From JAASSS01 sp021767745 (GTDB lineage: Bacteria > Pseudomonadota > Gammaproteobacteria > UBA5335), in NCBI GenBank assembly GCA_034189165.1, contig JAXHVN010000050.1:1-64000 (forward strand): 64,000 nucleotides of DNA, read 5' to 3'. The notes under the pieces were generated by a model, which had not been told where the DNA came from, made no database searches, and saw only the letters and a program-made list of their open reading frames with translations. Of this stretch, positions 26,921 to 36,365 are shown in pieces. Position 1 is the stretch's first letter; every line of letters starts with the position of its first letter. A program made the translations under genes and the position numbers.

Positions 26921-28057
26921 GTGACGCAGGCCGTCTTCGTCGCCGGCGAGCAGTCGGGAGACCTGCTCGGCGCCTCATTGATCGAGGCGCTGCGGGTGCG
27001 CCGCCCGTCGCTGGTCTGCAGCGGCGTGGCGGGCCCGCAGATGGTCACCGCTGGCTGCCGCGCGGAGCGATCGTCCGACGAACTGGCTGTGATGGGCCTG
27101 ACCGAGGTGCTCGCCCATCTGCCGCGCCTGCTCGCGCTGCGCCGCACGCTGGTGCGCCGCTATCGGGCGCAGCCGCCGGACGTGTTCGTCGGCATCGATG
27201 CGCCGGATTTCAACCTCGGACTGGAACGACGGTTGCGCCGCGCCGGCATCCCCACCGTGCACTATGTCAGCCCCAGCGTCTGGGCCTGGCGGCAGCGGCG
27301 GGTAAAGACCGTGGCGGCCGCCGCCGACCGGCTGCTCTGCCTGTTCCCCTTCGAACTCGACTTCTACCGTGCGCACGGCGTCGATGCCCGCTTCGTCGGC
27401 CATCCGCTGGCCGACCGGCTGCCGCTGCGCGTCGATTCGCTGGCGGCGCGCCGCCGGCTCGGGCTGGCGGCGGATGGGCCGCTGCTCGCGGTGCTGCCCG
27501 GCAGCCGGCACGGCGAGGTGGCCCGGCTCGGTCCGCTGTTCGCGCAGACGCTGGCGCAGCTGGCCGCCGCCCGTCCGGCGCTGCGCTACGTCGCCCCCAT
27601 GGCCTCGCCGGCGATCGATGCCCAGTTCGCGGCCGCGCTGGCCGCGCACGCGCCGCAGGTGCCGGTGCAGCGGGTGGCGGGCGAGTCGACTGCCGCCATG
27701 GCGGCGGCCGATGCGGTGCTGCTGGCCAGTGGCACGGCCACGCTCGAGGCGATGCTGCTCAAGCGGCCCATGATCGTGGCCTACCAACTGGCACCGCTCA
27801 CCTGGCAGATCGTGCGGCGCATGGTGAAGGTGCCGCATGTGGCGTTGCCGAACCTGCTGGCCGGCGAGGCGCTGGTGCCGGAGTATCTGCAGGCGGATGC
27901 GACGCCGCTGGCGCTGGCCGCCGCCGTGCTCGGCATGCTGGACGATACCGCCCGCCGCGAGCGGCTGCAGGCGCGCTTTACCGAACTGCACGAGCAGCTG
28001 CGGCGGGACGCGGCCGCGCAGGCCGCCGAGGTCGTGCTGGAGCTGCTTCCGGGCTAG
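26921..28057 (+). CDS. lpxB: Lipid-A-disaccharide synthase
   Basis: The 378-aa GT-B-like glycosyltransferase joins UDP-diacylglucosamine to lipid X to form the lipid A disaccharide. The N-terminus shows FVAGEQSGDLLGA, then VMGLTEVL, PPDVFVGIDAPDFNL, YVSPSVWAW and the C-terminal ASGTATLEAMLLKRPMIVAY, all in the family's order. It begins with GTG 4 bases after the lpxA stop. It closes the lpx set before rnhB. Confidence 0.97.
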   Translation: MTQAVFVAGEQSGDLLGASLIEALRVRRPSLVCSGVAGPQMVTAGCRAERSSDELAVMGLTEVLAHLPRLLALRRTLVRRYRAQPPDVFVGIDAPDFNLGLERRLRRAGIPTVHYVSPSVWAWRQRRVKTVAAAADRLLCLFPFELDFYRAHGVDARFVGHPLADRLPLRVDSLAARRRLGLAADGPLLAVLPGSRHGEVARLGPLFAQTLAQLAAARPALRYVAPMASPAIDAQFAAALAAHAPQVPVQRVAGESTAAMAAADAVLLASGTATLEAMLLKRPMIVAYQLAPLTWQIVRRMVKVPHVALPNLLAGEALVPEYLQADATPLALAAAVLGMLDDTARRERLQARFTELHEQLRRDAAAQAAEVVLELLPG

Positions 28058-28066
28058 GATTCCCCC

Positions 28067-28657
28067 ATGGCGAGATGCGCTCCTGCAGGCTGGGTCGCGG
28101 GTGTCGACGAAGTCGGCCGGGGACCCCTGGCCGGGCCGGTGGTCGCCGCGGCCGTCATCCTCGACCCGCAGCGCGCCATCCGCGGCCTGGCCGACAGCAA
28201 GCTGCTGACCGCCGGCCGGCGCGAGGTGCTGGCCGCGCGCGTGCGGGATCGTGCCCTGGCCTGCTCCATCGCCTGCGCCGACGTCTGGGAGATCGATCGA
28301 CTGAACATCTTCCACGCCACGCTGCTCGCCATGCGCCGGGCCGTGCTCGGGCTCGGACTGGAGCCCGAGCAGGTGTGGGTGGACGGTACCCACACGCCGG
28401 CCGGCGGCTGGCGCAGCCGCGCCGTGCCGCAGGGCGATCGCCTGCATCGCGCCATCAGCGCCGCCTCCATCGTCGCCAAGGTCGCCCGCGATCATCAGAT
28501 GCGCCGGCTCGCGGCGCACTACCCGGACTACGGCTTCGACCAGCACAAGGGCTACGGCACGGCCGCCCATCTCGCCGCGCTGCGCCGGCTGGGCCCGACC
28601 ACGCACCATCGACGCAGCTTCGCGCCGGTGCGGGCGCTGCTGGAGGTGCCGGCATGA
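28067..28657 (+). CDS. rnhB: Ribonuclease HII
   Basis: RNase HII (196 aa) cuts RNA-DNA hybrids and starts removal of misincorporated ribonucleotides. The catalytic motif DEVGRGPLAGPV begins at Asp14. Further active-site acids lie in ADSKLL and the VDGTHTP segment, and the tail HKGYGTAAHLAALRRLGPT(T)HHRRSF is typical. It sits between lpxB and dnaE as in E. coli, overlapping the dnaE ATG by 4 bases. Confidence 0.97.
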   Translation: MARCAPAGWVAGVDEVGRGPLAGPVVAAAVILDPQRAIRGLADSKLLTAGRREVLAARVRDRALACSIACADVWEIDRLNIFHATLLAMRRAVLGLGLEPEQVWVDGTHTPAGGWRSRAVPQGDRLHRAISAASIVAKVARDHQMRRLAAHYPDYGFDQHKGYGTAAHLAALRRLGPTTHHRRSFAPVRALLEVPA

Positions 28658-31600
28658 GCGAACGGCCGGCCGCCGACCCGGCGTTCGTGCACCTGCGGGT
28701 GCACAGCGAGTATTCGCTCGTCGACGGGGTGGTGCGCATCAAGCCGTTGGTGGCGGCGGCTCGTGAGCAGGGCATGCCGGCGCTGGCGGTCACCGACCAC
28801 GCCAACCTCTTCGGGTTGGTGCGCTTCTATCAGGCGGCGCTCAAGGCCGGCATCAAGCCGATCGCCGGTGCCGACCTGTGGCTGGACGAGGGCGCCGGCG
28901 AGACGCCCTCGCTGTGTACGCTGCTCTGCCAGGACCTGGCCGGTTATCGCAACCTCAGCCGTCTGCTGACACTCGCCTACCAGCAGGGTCAGCAGGGGGG
29001 GCAGGTGCGGGTGCAGCGCGAGTGGGTGGCAGCACATGCGGCCGGGCTGATCGCCCTGTCCGGCGCCGCGGAGGGTGACGTCGGCCGCGGGTTGCTGAGC
29101 GCGCGCGCGCAGGCCGGCCGGCACCGGCTGGACTGGTGGCGGCGCCACTTCGACGATCGCTTCTACCTCGAGCTGCGCCGGACCGGCCGGCCCGACGAGG
29201 ACGAGTATCTGCACGCGGCCGTGGCGCTGGCGGCCGAAACGGACACGCCGGTGGTCGCCACCAACGATGTGCGCTTCCTCGCGCCGGCGGACTTCGAGGC
29301 GCACGAGGTGCGGGTGTGCATCAACAGTGGTCGCACGCTCGCCGACCCGCGGCGCCCGCGCCAGTACAGCCCGCAGCAGTACCTGCGCAGTCCGGCGGAG
29401 ATGGCCGCGCTGTTCGCCGATCTGCCCGAGGCGCTCGAGAACAGCGTGGAGATCGCCAAGCGCTGCAACCTCGGCCTCACGCTGGGAGAAAATTTCCTGC
29501 CCGACTTCCCGCTGCCCCCGGGCCGCTCGGTGGGCGAGCAGCTGCGCGATCAGGCCGGGGCAGGGCTGCAGCGCCGACTGGCGGCGGGGGCGGCGGCCCC
29601 GCCGGCGGACTACGCCGCGAGGCTGGCGCACGAGCTCGACGTGATCGAGCAGATGGGTTTCCCGGGCTACTTCCTGATCGTGGCGGACTTCATCGGCTGG
29701 GCACGTGAGAACGACGTGCCGGTCGGTCCCGGCCGTGGTTCCGGCGCCGGCTCGCTGGTGGCCTATGCGCTCGGCATCACCGATCTGGATCCGCTGGCGC
29801 ACGAGCTGCTGTTCGAACGCTTCCTCAATCCCGAGCGCGTGTCGATGCCGGACTTCGACATCGACTTCTGCATGGCCGGGCGCGACCGGGTGATCGATTA
29901 CGTCGCCGACCGCTACGGGCGCGACCGGGTCTCGCAGATCATCACCTTCGGCACCATGGCGGCCAAGGCAGTGGTGCGCGATGTCGGTCGGGTGCTGGGC
30001 CATCCGTACGGCTTCGTCGACCGCATCGCCAAGCTCATCCCCTTCGAGCTCGGCATGACGCTGGACAAGGCGTTGGCGCAGGAGCCGGAGCTGCGCACGC
30101 TCTATGAGAGTGACGAGGCCGTGCAGGCGCTGATCGACCTCGCCCGGGCGCTGGAGGGCCTGGCGCGCAACGCCGGCAAGCATGCCGGCGGCGTGGTGAT
30201 CGCCCCGGGGCCGCTGACCGATTTCGCGCCGCTGTACTGCGAGCCGGGCGGCGCCAGTCTGGTCACGCAGTTCGACAAGGATGACGCCGAGCGCATCGGT
30301 CTGGTGAAGTTCGACTTCCTCGGCCTGCGCACGCTCACGATCATCGACTGGGCCGTCAAGCAGATCAATCGCAGCCGGGCGCAGGCCGGCGAGCCGCCGC
30401 TGGTGCTGGCCGAGCTGCCGATGGACGACCCTGCCGCCTACGCGCTGCTCAAGGCGCAACAGACCACCGCCGTGTTCCAGCTGGAATCGCGGGGCATGAA
30501 GGATCTGATCAAGCGGCTGCAGCCGGACTGTTTCGAGGACATCGTCGCGCTGGTGGCGCTGTTCCGGCCCGGGCCGCTGCAGTCCGGCATGGTGGATGAC
30601 TTCATCAACCGCAAGCATGGCCGGGCCGCGGTGGAATACCCGCACCCGGCGCTCGAACCGGTGCTGCGCCCGACCTACGGCGTGATCCTCTATCAGGAAC
30701 AGGTGATGCAGATCGCCCAGGTGCTGGCCGGCTACACGCTCGGTGGCGCCGACCTGCTGCGCCGGGCGATGGGCAAGAAGAAGCCCGAGGAGATGGCCAA
30801 GCAGCGCGAGATCTTCACTGCCGGCGCAGAGGCCAACGGGGTCGGGCGCGAGCTTGCGACCTACATCTTCGACCTGATGGAGAAGTTCGCCGGCTACGGC
30901 TTCAACAAGTCGCACTCGGCCGCCTATGCGCTGCTTTCCTACCAGACCGCCTGGCTCAAGGCACACTATCCGGCGCACTTCATGGCCGCCGTGCTCTCCG
31001 CCGACATGGAGCACACCGACAAGATCGTCACGCTGATCGACGAATGCGAGCAGCGGGGACTGACGGTCGAGCCACCGGACGTCAACGCCTCGGACTGGCA
31101 GTTCACCGCCCGCGATGCGACGACGCTGCGCTACGGGCTCGGCGCCATCAAGGGGGTCGGCGAGGGCGCGATCGAGGGGCTGCTGGCGGAACGGGCCGCG
31201 GGCGGACCCTTCGCCGACCTGTTCTCCCTGTGCCGGCGCGGTGATGCTCGCCGGCTCAACCGGCGTGTGCTCGAGGCGCTGATCCGGGCCGGGGCGCTCG
31301 ATGGTCTCGGCGCCAACCGTGCCACCCTGGCGGCCACGGTCGAGCCGGCGCTGCGGGCCGCCGAGCAGAGCGCCGCCGCGGCCGCCACGGGGCAGGAGGA
31401 TCTGTTCGGCGTCGCCGCCGGTACGGCCGCCGCGCCGGTCGCGCTGCCGGCGACGCTGCCCGACTGGCCGGAGAACGAGCGCCTGCAGGGGGAGAAGGAA
31501 ACCCTCGGGCTCTATCTCAGCGGCCATCCGATACTCGCCCACCTGGCGGAGCTGGCGCAGTTCACCGACGGGCGCATCAGCGAGATCGTGGCATCGGCGG

Positions 31601-32181
31601 AAGGGCGGGCCGGCTCACAGTTCCGGGTGCTGGCGGGCCTGGTCGTCAGCATCCGGCGCCAGGCCGGCAAGCGCGCCTTCCTGGTGCTGGACGATCGCAG
31701 CGCGCGCATCGAGCTGACGGTGTTCGAGGAGCAGTACCAGCAGTACAGGTCGCTGCTGGTGCCCGACCAGCTGCTGATCGTCGAGGGCAACGTCAGTTTC
31801 AGCGAATTCACCGGCGGCTACCGGGTCCAGCCGCGGGAGATCCTCGATCTGCCGCAGGCCAGGGAGCGCTATGCAGGCACCATGCTCCTCGCGCCGGCGG
31901 CGCCGGTACCGGAGTTGGCGACCCGGCTGGAGGCCCTGCTCGCGCCGCACCGGGGCGGTCGCTGCGCCGTGCGGCTGCACTGGCCGGTGGCGGCCGGCCC
32001 GCAGCGGCTCCGGGCCGCGCTGACGCTGGGCGAGGACTGGCGGGTGCACCCGCGACCGGCCCTGCTGGAGGCCCTGGGCGAACTGCTGGGCGAGGCCGCG
32101 GTGCAGCTGCGCTATCGCCGGCCAGCCCCGCCGGCCAGCCGATCCGGCCCGCCGCGACGCCTGGCACGCGCCTCGGGCTAG
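28654..32181 (+). CDS. dnaE: DNA polymerase III alpha subunit
   Basis: The 1175-aa replicative polymerase contains an N-terminal PHP domain (FVHLRVHSEYSLVDG), palm with the catalytic aspartates in PDFDIDF (Asp400/402/404, matching E. coli 401/403), fingers and beta-binding regions, and a C-terminal OB fold near residues 990-1070 (FRVLAGLVVSIRRQ). The PHP domain has the usual proteobacterial degenerate look, so proofreading would come from a separate DnaQ. The reading frame extends upstream, but the ATG at 28654, overlapping rnhB by 4 bases, gives the standard N-terminus. Confidence 0.98.
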   Translation: MSERPAADPAFVHLRVHSEYSLVDGVVRIKPLVAAAREQGMPALAVTDHANLFGLVRFYQAALKAGIKPIAGADLWLDEGAGETPSLCTLLCQDLAGYRNLSRLLTLAYQQGQQGGQVRVQREWVAAHAAGLIALSGAAEGDVGRGLLSARAQAGRHRLDWWRRHFDDRFYLELRRTGRPDEDEYLHAAVALAAETDTPVVATNDVRFLAPADFEAHEVRVCINSGRTLADPRRPRQYSPQQYLRSPAEMAALFADLPEALENSVEIAKRCNLGLTLGENFLPDFPLPPGRSVGEQLRDQAGAGLQRRLAAGAAAPPADYAARLAHELDVIEQMGFPGYFLIVADFIGWARENDVPVGPGRGSGAGSLVAYALGITDLDPLAHELLFERFLNPERVSMPDFDIDFCMAGRDRVIDYVADRYGRDRVSQIITFGTMAAKAVVRDVGRVLGHPYGFVDRIAKLIPFELGMTLDKALAQEPELRTLYESDEAVQALIDLARALEGLARNAGKHAGGVVIAPGPLTDFAPLYCEPGGASLVTQFDKDDAERIGLVKFDFLGLRTLTIIDWAVKQINRSRAQAGEPPLVLAELPMDDPAAYALLKAQQTTAVFQLESRGMKDLIKRLQPDCFEDIVALVALFRPGPLQSGMVDDFINRKHGRAAVEYPHPALEPVLRPTYGVILYQEQVMQIAQVLAGYTLGGADLLRRAMGKKKPEEMAKQREIFTAGAEANGVGRELATYIFDLMEKFAGYGFNKSHSAAYALLSYQTAWLKAHYPAHFMAAVLSADMEHTDKIVTLIDECEQRGLTVEPPDVNASDWQFTARDATTLRYGLGAIKGVGEGAIEGLLAERAAGGPFADLFSLCRRGDARRLNRRVLEALIRAGALDGLGANRATLAATVEPALRAAEQSAAAAATGQEDLFGVAAGTAAAPVALPATLPDWPENERLQGEKETLGLYLSGHPILAHLAELAQFTDGRISEIVASAEGRAGSQFRVLAGLVVSIRRQAGKRAFLVLDDRSARIELTVFEEQYQQYRSLLVPDQLLIVEGNVSFSEFTGGYRVQPREILDLPQARERYAGTMLLAPAAPVPELATRLEALLAPHRGGRCAVRLHWPVAAGPQRLRAALTLGEDWRVHPRPALLEALGELLGEAAVQLRYRRPAPPASRSGPPRRLARASG

Positions 32182-32264
32182 GCGCGCCGCCCGCGGGCCG
32201 CCGGCGAGTGGCCGCACCGACGGGGGCATGTTCAAATACGGGCCTGCCAGCAAGAACGAGAACG

Positions 32265-33224
32265 ATGGACCCGAACTTTCTCGAATTCGAACAGCCCGTC
32301 GCCGAACTGGAGGCGCGCATCCGCGAGCTGCGCCTGGTGGACGACGATGCCGGCATCAACATCAGCGATGAGATCGAGCGGCTGGAGGCGAAGAGCCGCG
32401 AACTGACGGCCTCCATCTTCGGCGCGCTGACGCCCTGGCAGGTCTCGCAGCTCGCCCGGCACCCGCATCGCCCGTACACCCTCGACTATACCGCCGAGAT
32501 CTTCGATGGCTTCGAGGAACTGCATGGCGATCGTGCCTTCGCCGACGATCCGGCCATCGTCGGCGGTCTCGCCGAGCTCGAGGGCCGGCCGGTGATGCTG
32601 ATCGGCCACCAGAAGGGGCGCGATACCAAGGAGAAGGTGGCCCGCAACTTCGGCATGCCCAAGCCAGAGGGCTATCGCAAGGCGCTGCGCCTGATGCAGC
32701 TGGCCGAGCGCTTCGCTCTGCCGGTGCTGACCTTCATCGACACCCCGGGGGCCTACCCGGGCATCGGTGCCGAGGAGCGTGGGCAGAGCGAGGCCATCGC
32801 CCGCAACCTGTTCGTGATGTCGCGGCTGCGCACCCCGATCATCGCCACTGTGATTGGCGAGGGCGGCTCGGGTGGGGCGCTGGCCATCGGCGTGGGCGAC
32901 CGGGTGGCCATGCTGCAGTTCAGCACCTACTCGGTGATCTCGCCGGAAGGCTGCGCCTCGATCCTGTGGAAGGACGCCGCCCGCGCCGAGGACGCCGCCG
33001 CCGCCATGGGGCTCACCTCCGATCGGCTGCGCGAGCTCGGCCTGGTCGATGCGGTGGTCGAGGAGCCGCTGGGTGGGGCGCATCGGGCCCCCGCAGCCAT
33101 GGCGCAGTCGCTGAAGCGTTATCTCGTCGAGACGCTCGATGAGCTCGCCAGCAGGCCGCTCGCGACCCTGCTCGAGCAGCGTGCGGCGCGGATCGCCGGC
33201 TACGGCAGCTACCGCAGCGGCTGA
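32265..33224 (+). CDS. accA: Acetyl-CoA carboxylase carboxyltransferase subunit alpha
   Basis: The alpha half (319 aa) of the alpha2-beta2 carboxyltransferase that makes malonyl-CoA. It starts with a coiled-coil-like helix (FEQPVAELEARIRELR), then the crotonase-fold core with LIGHQKGRDTKEKVARNFGMP, the oxyanion-hole glycines of TFIDTPGAYPGIGAEERGQSEAIARNL, and GEGGSGGALAIGVGDRV. Length and order match E. coli AccA (319). There are 83 non-coding bases between dnaE and this gene with no clear promoter. Confidence 0.98.
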   Translation: MDPNFLEFEQPVAELEARIRELRLVDDDAGINISDEIERLEAKSRELTASIFGALTPWQVSQLARHPHRPYTLDYTAEIFDGFEELHGDRAFADDPAIVGGLAELEGRPVMLIGHQKGRDTKEKVARNFGMPKPEGYRKALRLMQLAERFALPVLTFIDTPGAYPGIGAEERGQSEAIARNLFVMSRLRTPIIATVIGEGGSGGALAIGVGDRVAMLQFSTYSVISPEGCASILWKDAARAEDAAAAMGLTSDRLRELGLVDAVVEEPLGGAHRAPAAMAQSLKRYLVETLDELASRPLATLLEQRAARIAGYGSYRSG

Positions 33225-33248
33225 GCGGCACGGCGGTTGCCTCCGCCC

Positions 33249-34631
33249 GTGAACCCGCTGCCGGCAGTGCGGACGCCAGCCGAGCTGCGGTGCGCCCTGG
33301 GCGCGCTGGATCCGGACTTTCCCCATCCGGGCGGCTATGCGCTGGCCTGCAGCGGCGGCGCCGATTCGGTCGCGCTGCTGCATCTGCTGGCCCGCCTGCA
33401 GTGGGCTACACCGCGGCTGCGGCTGCGGGTGCTGCACGTCGATCACCGGCTGCATGCCGATTCATCCACCACGGCCGCGGCGGTGCAGGCGCTGGCCGCC
33501 AGCTTCGGCCTTGCCTGCCGCGTACTGGTGCTGGCGCAGCGGCCGGCATCGGGCGAGAGCGTCGAAGCCTGGGCGCGCGAGCACCGCTATGCGGCGCTGG
33601 CCGCGGCGCTGGATCCGGCCGAACGGCTGCTGACCGCCCACCACGCTCAGGATCAGGCCGAAACCGTGCTGCTGCAGGCATTGCGCGGCGCCGGCCCGGC
33701 CGGGCTGGCCGGCATAGCCCTTCGTCGCGCACTGGCGCCCGGCGCAACGCCGCGGTTGCTGCGCCCCCTGCTGGCCACGCCGCGCGCCGGGCTGCGCGAC
33801 TACGTGCGCGCGCGGCAGCTGCCGGTGCGGGAGGATCCGACCAACGCCGAGACGCGCTTCGCCCGCAACCATCTGCGCCGCGAGCTCTGGCCGGCGCTCA
33901 CCGGTCGCTGGCCGGGCGCCGAGCGCGCGCTTGGCCGCGTCGCCCGGCTGCAGGCCGAGCAGCGCGAGCTGGCGGCCGAGCTCGCGGCAATCGATCTGGC
34001 GGCCTGTCTGCATGCCACGCGTCCCGACCGGCTGCCGGTGGCCCCCCTGCAGGGACTGTCGGCCGCGCGCCAGCGCAACCTGCTGCGCCACTGGCTGGCG
34101 CGCGCCGGGCTGACGGCGCCGAATGCGGAGCGGCTGGGGCAGCTGCAGGCGGCGCTGCTGCACCGGCCGGCGGGACGGGTCGCCTGGGCAGGCGGGGAAG
34201 TGCGCCGCTACCGCGATCATCTCTACGCGCTGACCGCCGACGACCCGGCCGTGGCGGCGTCAGGCGCCATTTCCTGGCCCTTGCTCTGGCCACGGCCGGT
34301 CGCAGCGCCGCTGGCGCTCGGCCGGCTCGGTCGACTGCGGCTGGCGGCGGATGCGGCGTTGCCGGAGGCCGCCGGGCAGGGTCCGCTCCTGGTCGACGTG
34401 CGCCGGGGCGGGGAGCGCTGGACGCAACAGGCCTGCAGCCGGCCGGTGAAAGCGCTGCTGCAGGAGGCGGGCGTGGTGCCCTGGCGGCGCGACGCGCTGC
34501 CGTTCATCTGGCGGCCTGCCGCGGCCGGACAGCCACGGCGTCTGCTGGCGGTGGCGGGTTTGGCGCTGCGCGCAGCGCCGGGCGGGCCGGCGCTGCGCGT
34601 GCTCTGGGAGGGTGCGCCACCTCTCGACTGA
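33249..34631 (+). CDS. tilS: tRNA(Ile)-lysidine synthetase
   Basis: About 460 aa. TilS modifies C34 of the CAU-anticodon tRNA-Ile to lysidine, changing its identity from Met to Ile. The PP-loop SGGADS is at residues 35-40 of the chosen start. HVDHRLHADS, HHAQDQAET and EDPTNAETRFARN(H)LRREL follow, then the C-terminal TilS domains ending near VVPWRRDALPF. The start is uncertain: GTG at 33249 is used here, and TTG at 33237 is in frame; neither has a good ribosome site. Confidence 0.93.
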   Translation: MNPLPAVRTPAELRCALGALDPDFPHPGGYALACSGGADSVALLHLLARLQWATPRLRLRVLHVDHRLHADSSTTAAAVQALAASFGLACRVLVLAQRPASGESVEAWAREHRYAALAAALDPAERLLTAHHAQDQAETVLLQALRGAGPAGLAGIALRRALAPGATPRLLRPLLATPRAGLRDYVRARQLPVREDPTNAETRFARNHLRRELWPALTGRWPGAERALGRVARLQAEQRELAAELAAIDLAACLHATRPDRLPVAPLQGLSAARQRNLLRHWLARAGLTAPNAERLGQLQAALLHRPAGRVAWAGGEVRRYRDHLYALTADDPAVAASGAISWPLLWPRPVAAPLALGRLGRLRLAADAALPEAAGQGPLLVDVRRGGERWTQQACSRPVKALLQEAGVVPWRRDALPFIWRPAAAGQPRRLLAVAGLALRAAPGGPALRVLWEGAPPLD

Positions 34632-34718
34632 GCGGGCTCCGGCTTCATCGGCAATCGGCCTTCTGGTACCGTGGCGCTTTCGTGCCCCCGCGCTCGCTGC
34701 CCGTCTTTCGCCGCTGAC

Positions 34719-36365
34719 ATGACGCGATTCATCTTCGTCACCGGTGGTGTGGTGTCCTCCCTTGGCAAGGGAATCGCCGCCGCCTCGCTGGGCGCCATCC
34801 TCGAGGCCCGCGGGCTGAAGGTCTCGATGGTCAAGCTCGACCCGTACATCAACGTCGATCCGGGCACGATGAGCCCCTTCCAGCATGGCGAGGTGTTCGT
34901 CACCGACGATGGCACCGAGACCGATCTGGACCTCGGCCACTACGAACGCTTCGTGCGCACCACCACCGGGCGCCACAGCAACTACACCACCGGACGGATC
35001 TACGAGGCCGTGATCCAGAAGGAGCGTCGCGGCGACTATCGCGGCGGCACCGTGCAGGTGATCCCGCACATCACCGACGAGATCAAGGACTGCATCCATC
35101 GCGGCGCCGGCGATGCCGACGTCTGCCTGGTCGAGATCGGCGGTACCGTGGGCGACATCGAATCGCTGCCGTTCCTCGAGGCGATCCGCCAGCTCGGCAC
35201 CGAGCTCGGTCCGGCGACCAGCCTGTTCCTGCATCTGACGCTGGTGCCCTATATCCCGAGTGCCGGCGAGATCAAGACCAAGCCAACCCAGCATTCGGTG
35301 AAGGAACTGCGCTCGATCGGCATTCAGCCGGATATCCTGCTGTGCCGGGCCGACCGGCCGCTGCCGGCCGACGAGCGGCGCAAGATCGCGCTGTTCACCA
35401 ATGTGCAGGAGCGGGCGGTGATCTCGGCAGTGGACGTGGACGACGTGCACCGCATCCCGCTGCTGCTGCAGGAGCAGGGCCTGGACAGCATCGTGCTGGA
35501 GCGCTTCGGCCTGGATCTGCCGCCGGCGGACCTGGGCGAGTGGCGGCATGTGGTCGAGGCGGCCCGCCGGCAGGATCAGGACGTGGTCGTCGGCATGATC
35601 GGCAAGTACCTCGAGCTGACCGATGCCTACATGTCGCTGAACGAGGCGCTCGCGCACGCCGGCATCCATACCGGCACCCGGGTCCGCATCGAGTACATCG
35701 AGGCCGAGCGGATCGAACGCGAGGGGCCGGGTTGTCTCGCCGGACTCGATGCCATTCTCGTGCCCGGCGGCTTCGGACGCCGGGGTGTCGAGGGCAAGAT
35801 CCTCGCGGCCCGCTATGCCCGCGAGCACAAGGTGCCCTACCTCGGCATCTGCCTCGGCATGCAGGTGGCGGTGGTCGAGTATGCCCGCGACGTCGCGGGC
35901 CTGGCAGCCGCCCAGAGCACCGAATTCGATGCCGACACGCCGCATCCGGTGATCGCGCTGGTGACCGAGTGGCTCGATGCCGCCGGGCAGCGCCAGCAGC
36001 GCGATGGCGAGGCGCCGCGTGGCGGCACCATGCGCCTGGGGGCGCAGCGCTGCCTGCTGACCCGCGGCTCGCTGGCCCACGATGTCTATCAGGCCGACAG
36101 CATTGTCGAGCGCCACCGCCATCGCTACGAGTTCAACAACCGATACCTGGAACGGCTGACCGGGGCCGGCCTGCGCGTGACCGGCACCTCGGCCGACGGG
36201 CAGCTGGTCGAGATCGTCGAGATCGCCGAGCATCCCTGGTTCCTCGGCTGCCAGTTCCATCCCGAGTTCCGCTCCACGCCCCGCGACGGCCATCCGCTGT
36301 TCATCAGCTACATCCGCGCGGCGGCACGGCATCGGCAGACGCGCCAGCAGCAGGCCGTGGCGTGA
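34719..36365 (+). CDS. pyrG: CTP synthase
   Basis: CTP synthase (548 aa) aminates UTP to CTP with glutamine and ATP. The synthetase domain starts MTRFIFVTGGVVSSLGKGIA with the P-loop, then KLDPYINVDPGTMSPFQHGEVFVTDDG. The glutaminase domain carries nucleophile Cys378 (LGICLGMQ) and the His-Glu pair in QFHPEF. An upstream in-frame ATG exists but lacks family support; the start at 34719 gives the standard N-terminus. Next gene kdsA overlaps by 4 bases. Confidence 0.98.
   Translation: MTRFIFVTGGVVSSLGKGIAAASLGAILEARGLKVSMVKLDPYINVDPGTMSPFQHGEVFVTDDGTETDLDLGHYERFVRTTTGRHSNYTTGRIYEAVIQKERRGDYRGGTVQVIPHITDEIKDCIHRGAGDADVCLVEIGGTVGDIESLPFLEAIRQLGTELGPATSLFLHLTLVPYIPSAGEIKTKPTQHSVKELRSIGIQPDILLCRADRPLPADERRKIALFTNVQERAVISAVDVDDVHRIPLLLQEQGLDSIVLERFGLDLPPADLGEWRHVVEAARRQDQDVVVGMIGKYLELTDAYMSLNEALAHAGIHTGTRVRIEYIEAERIEREGPGCLAGLDAILVPGGFGRRGVEGKILAARYAREHKVPYLGICLGMQVAVVEYARDVAGLAAAQSTEFDADTPHPVIALVTEWLDAAGQRQQRDGEAPRGGTMRLGAQRCLLTRGSLAHDVYQADSIVERHRHRYEFNNRYLERLTGAGLRVTGTSADGQLVEIVEIAEHPWFLGCQFHPEFRSTPRDGHPLFISYIRAAARHRQTRQQQAVA

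Noticed and set aside
28552..31542. A 996-codon open frame opposite dnaE
   Set aside because: Antisense shadow of dnaE; no domain, and a composition typical of reverse-complemented GC-rich coding DNA.
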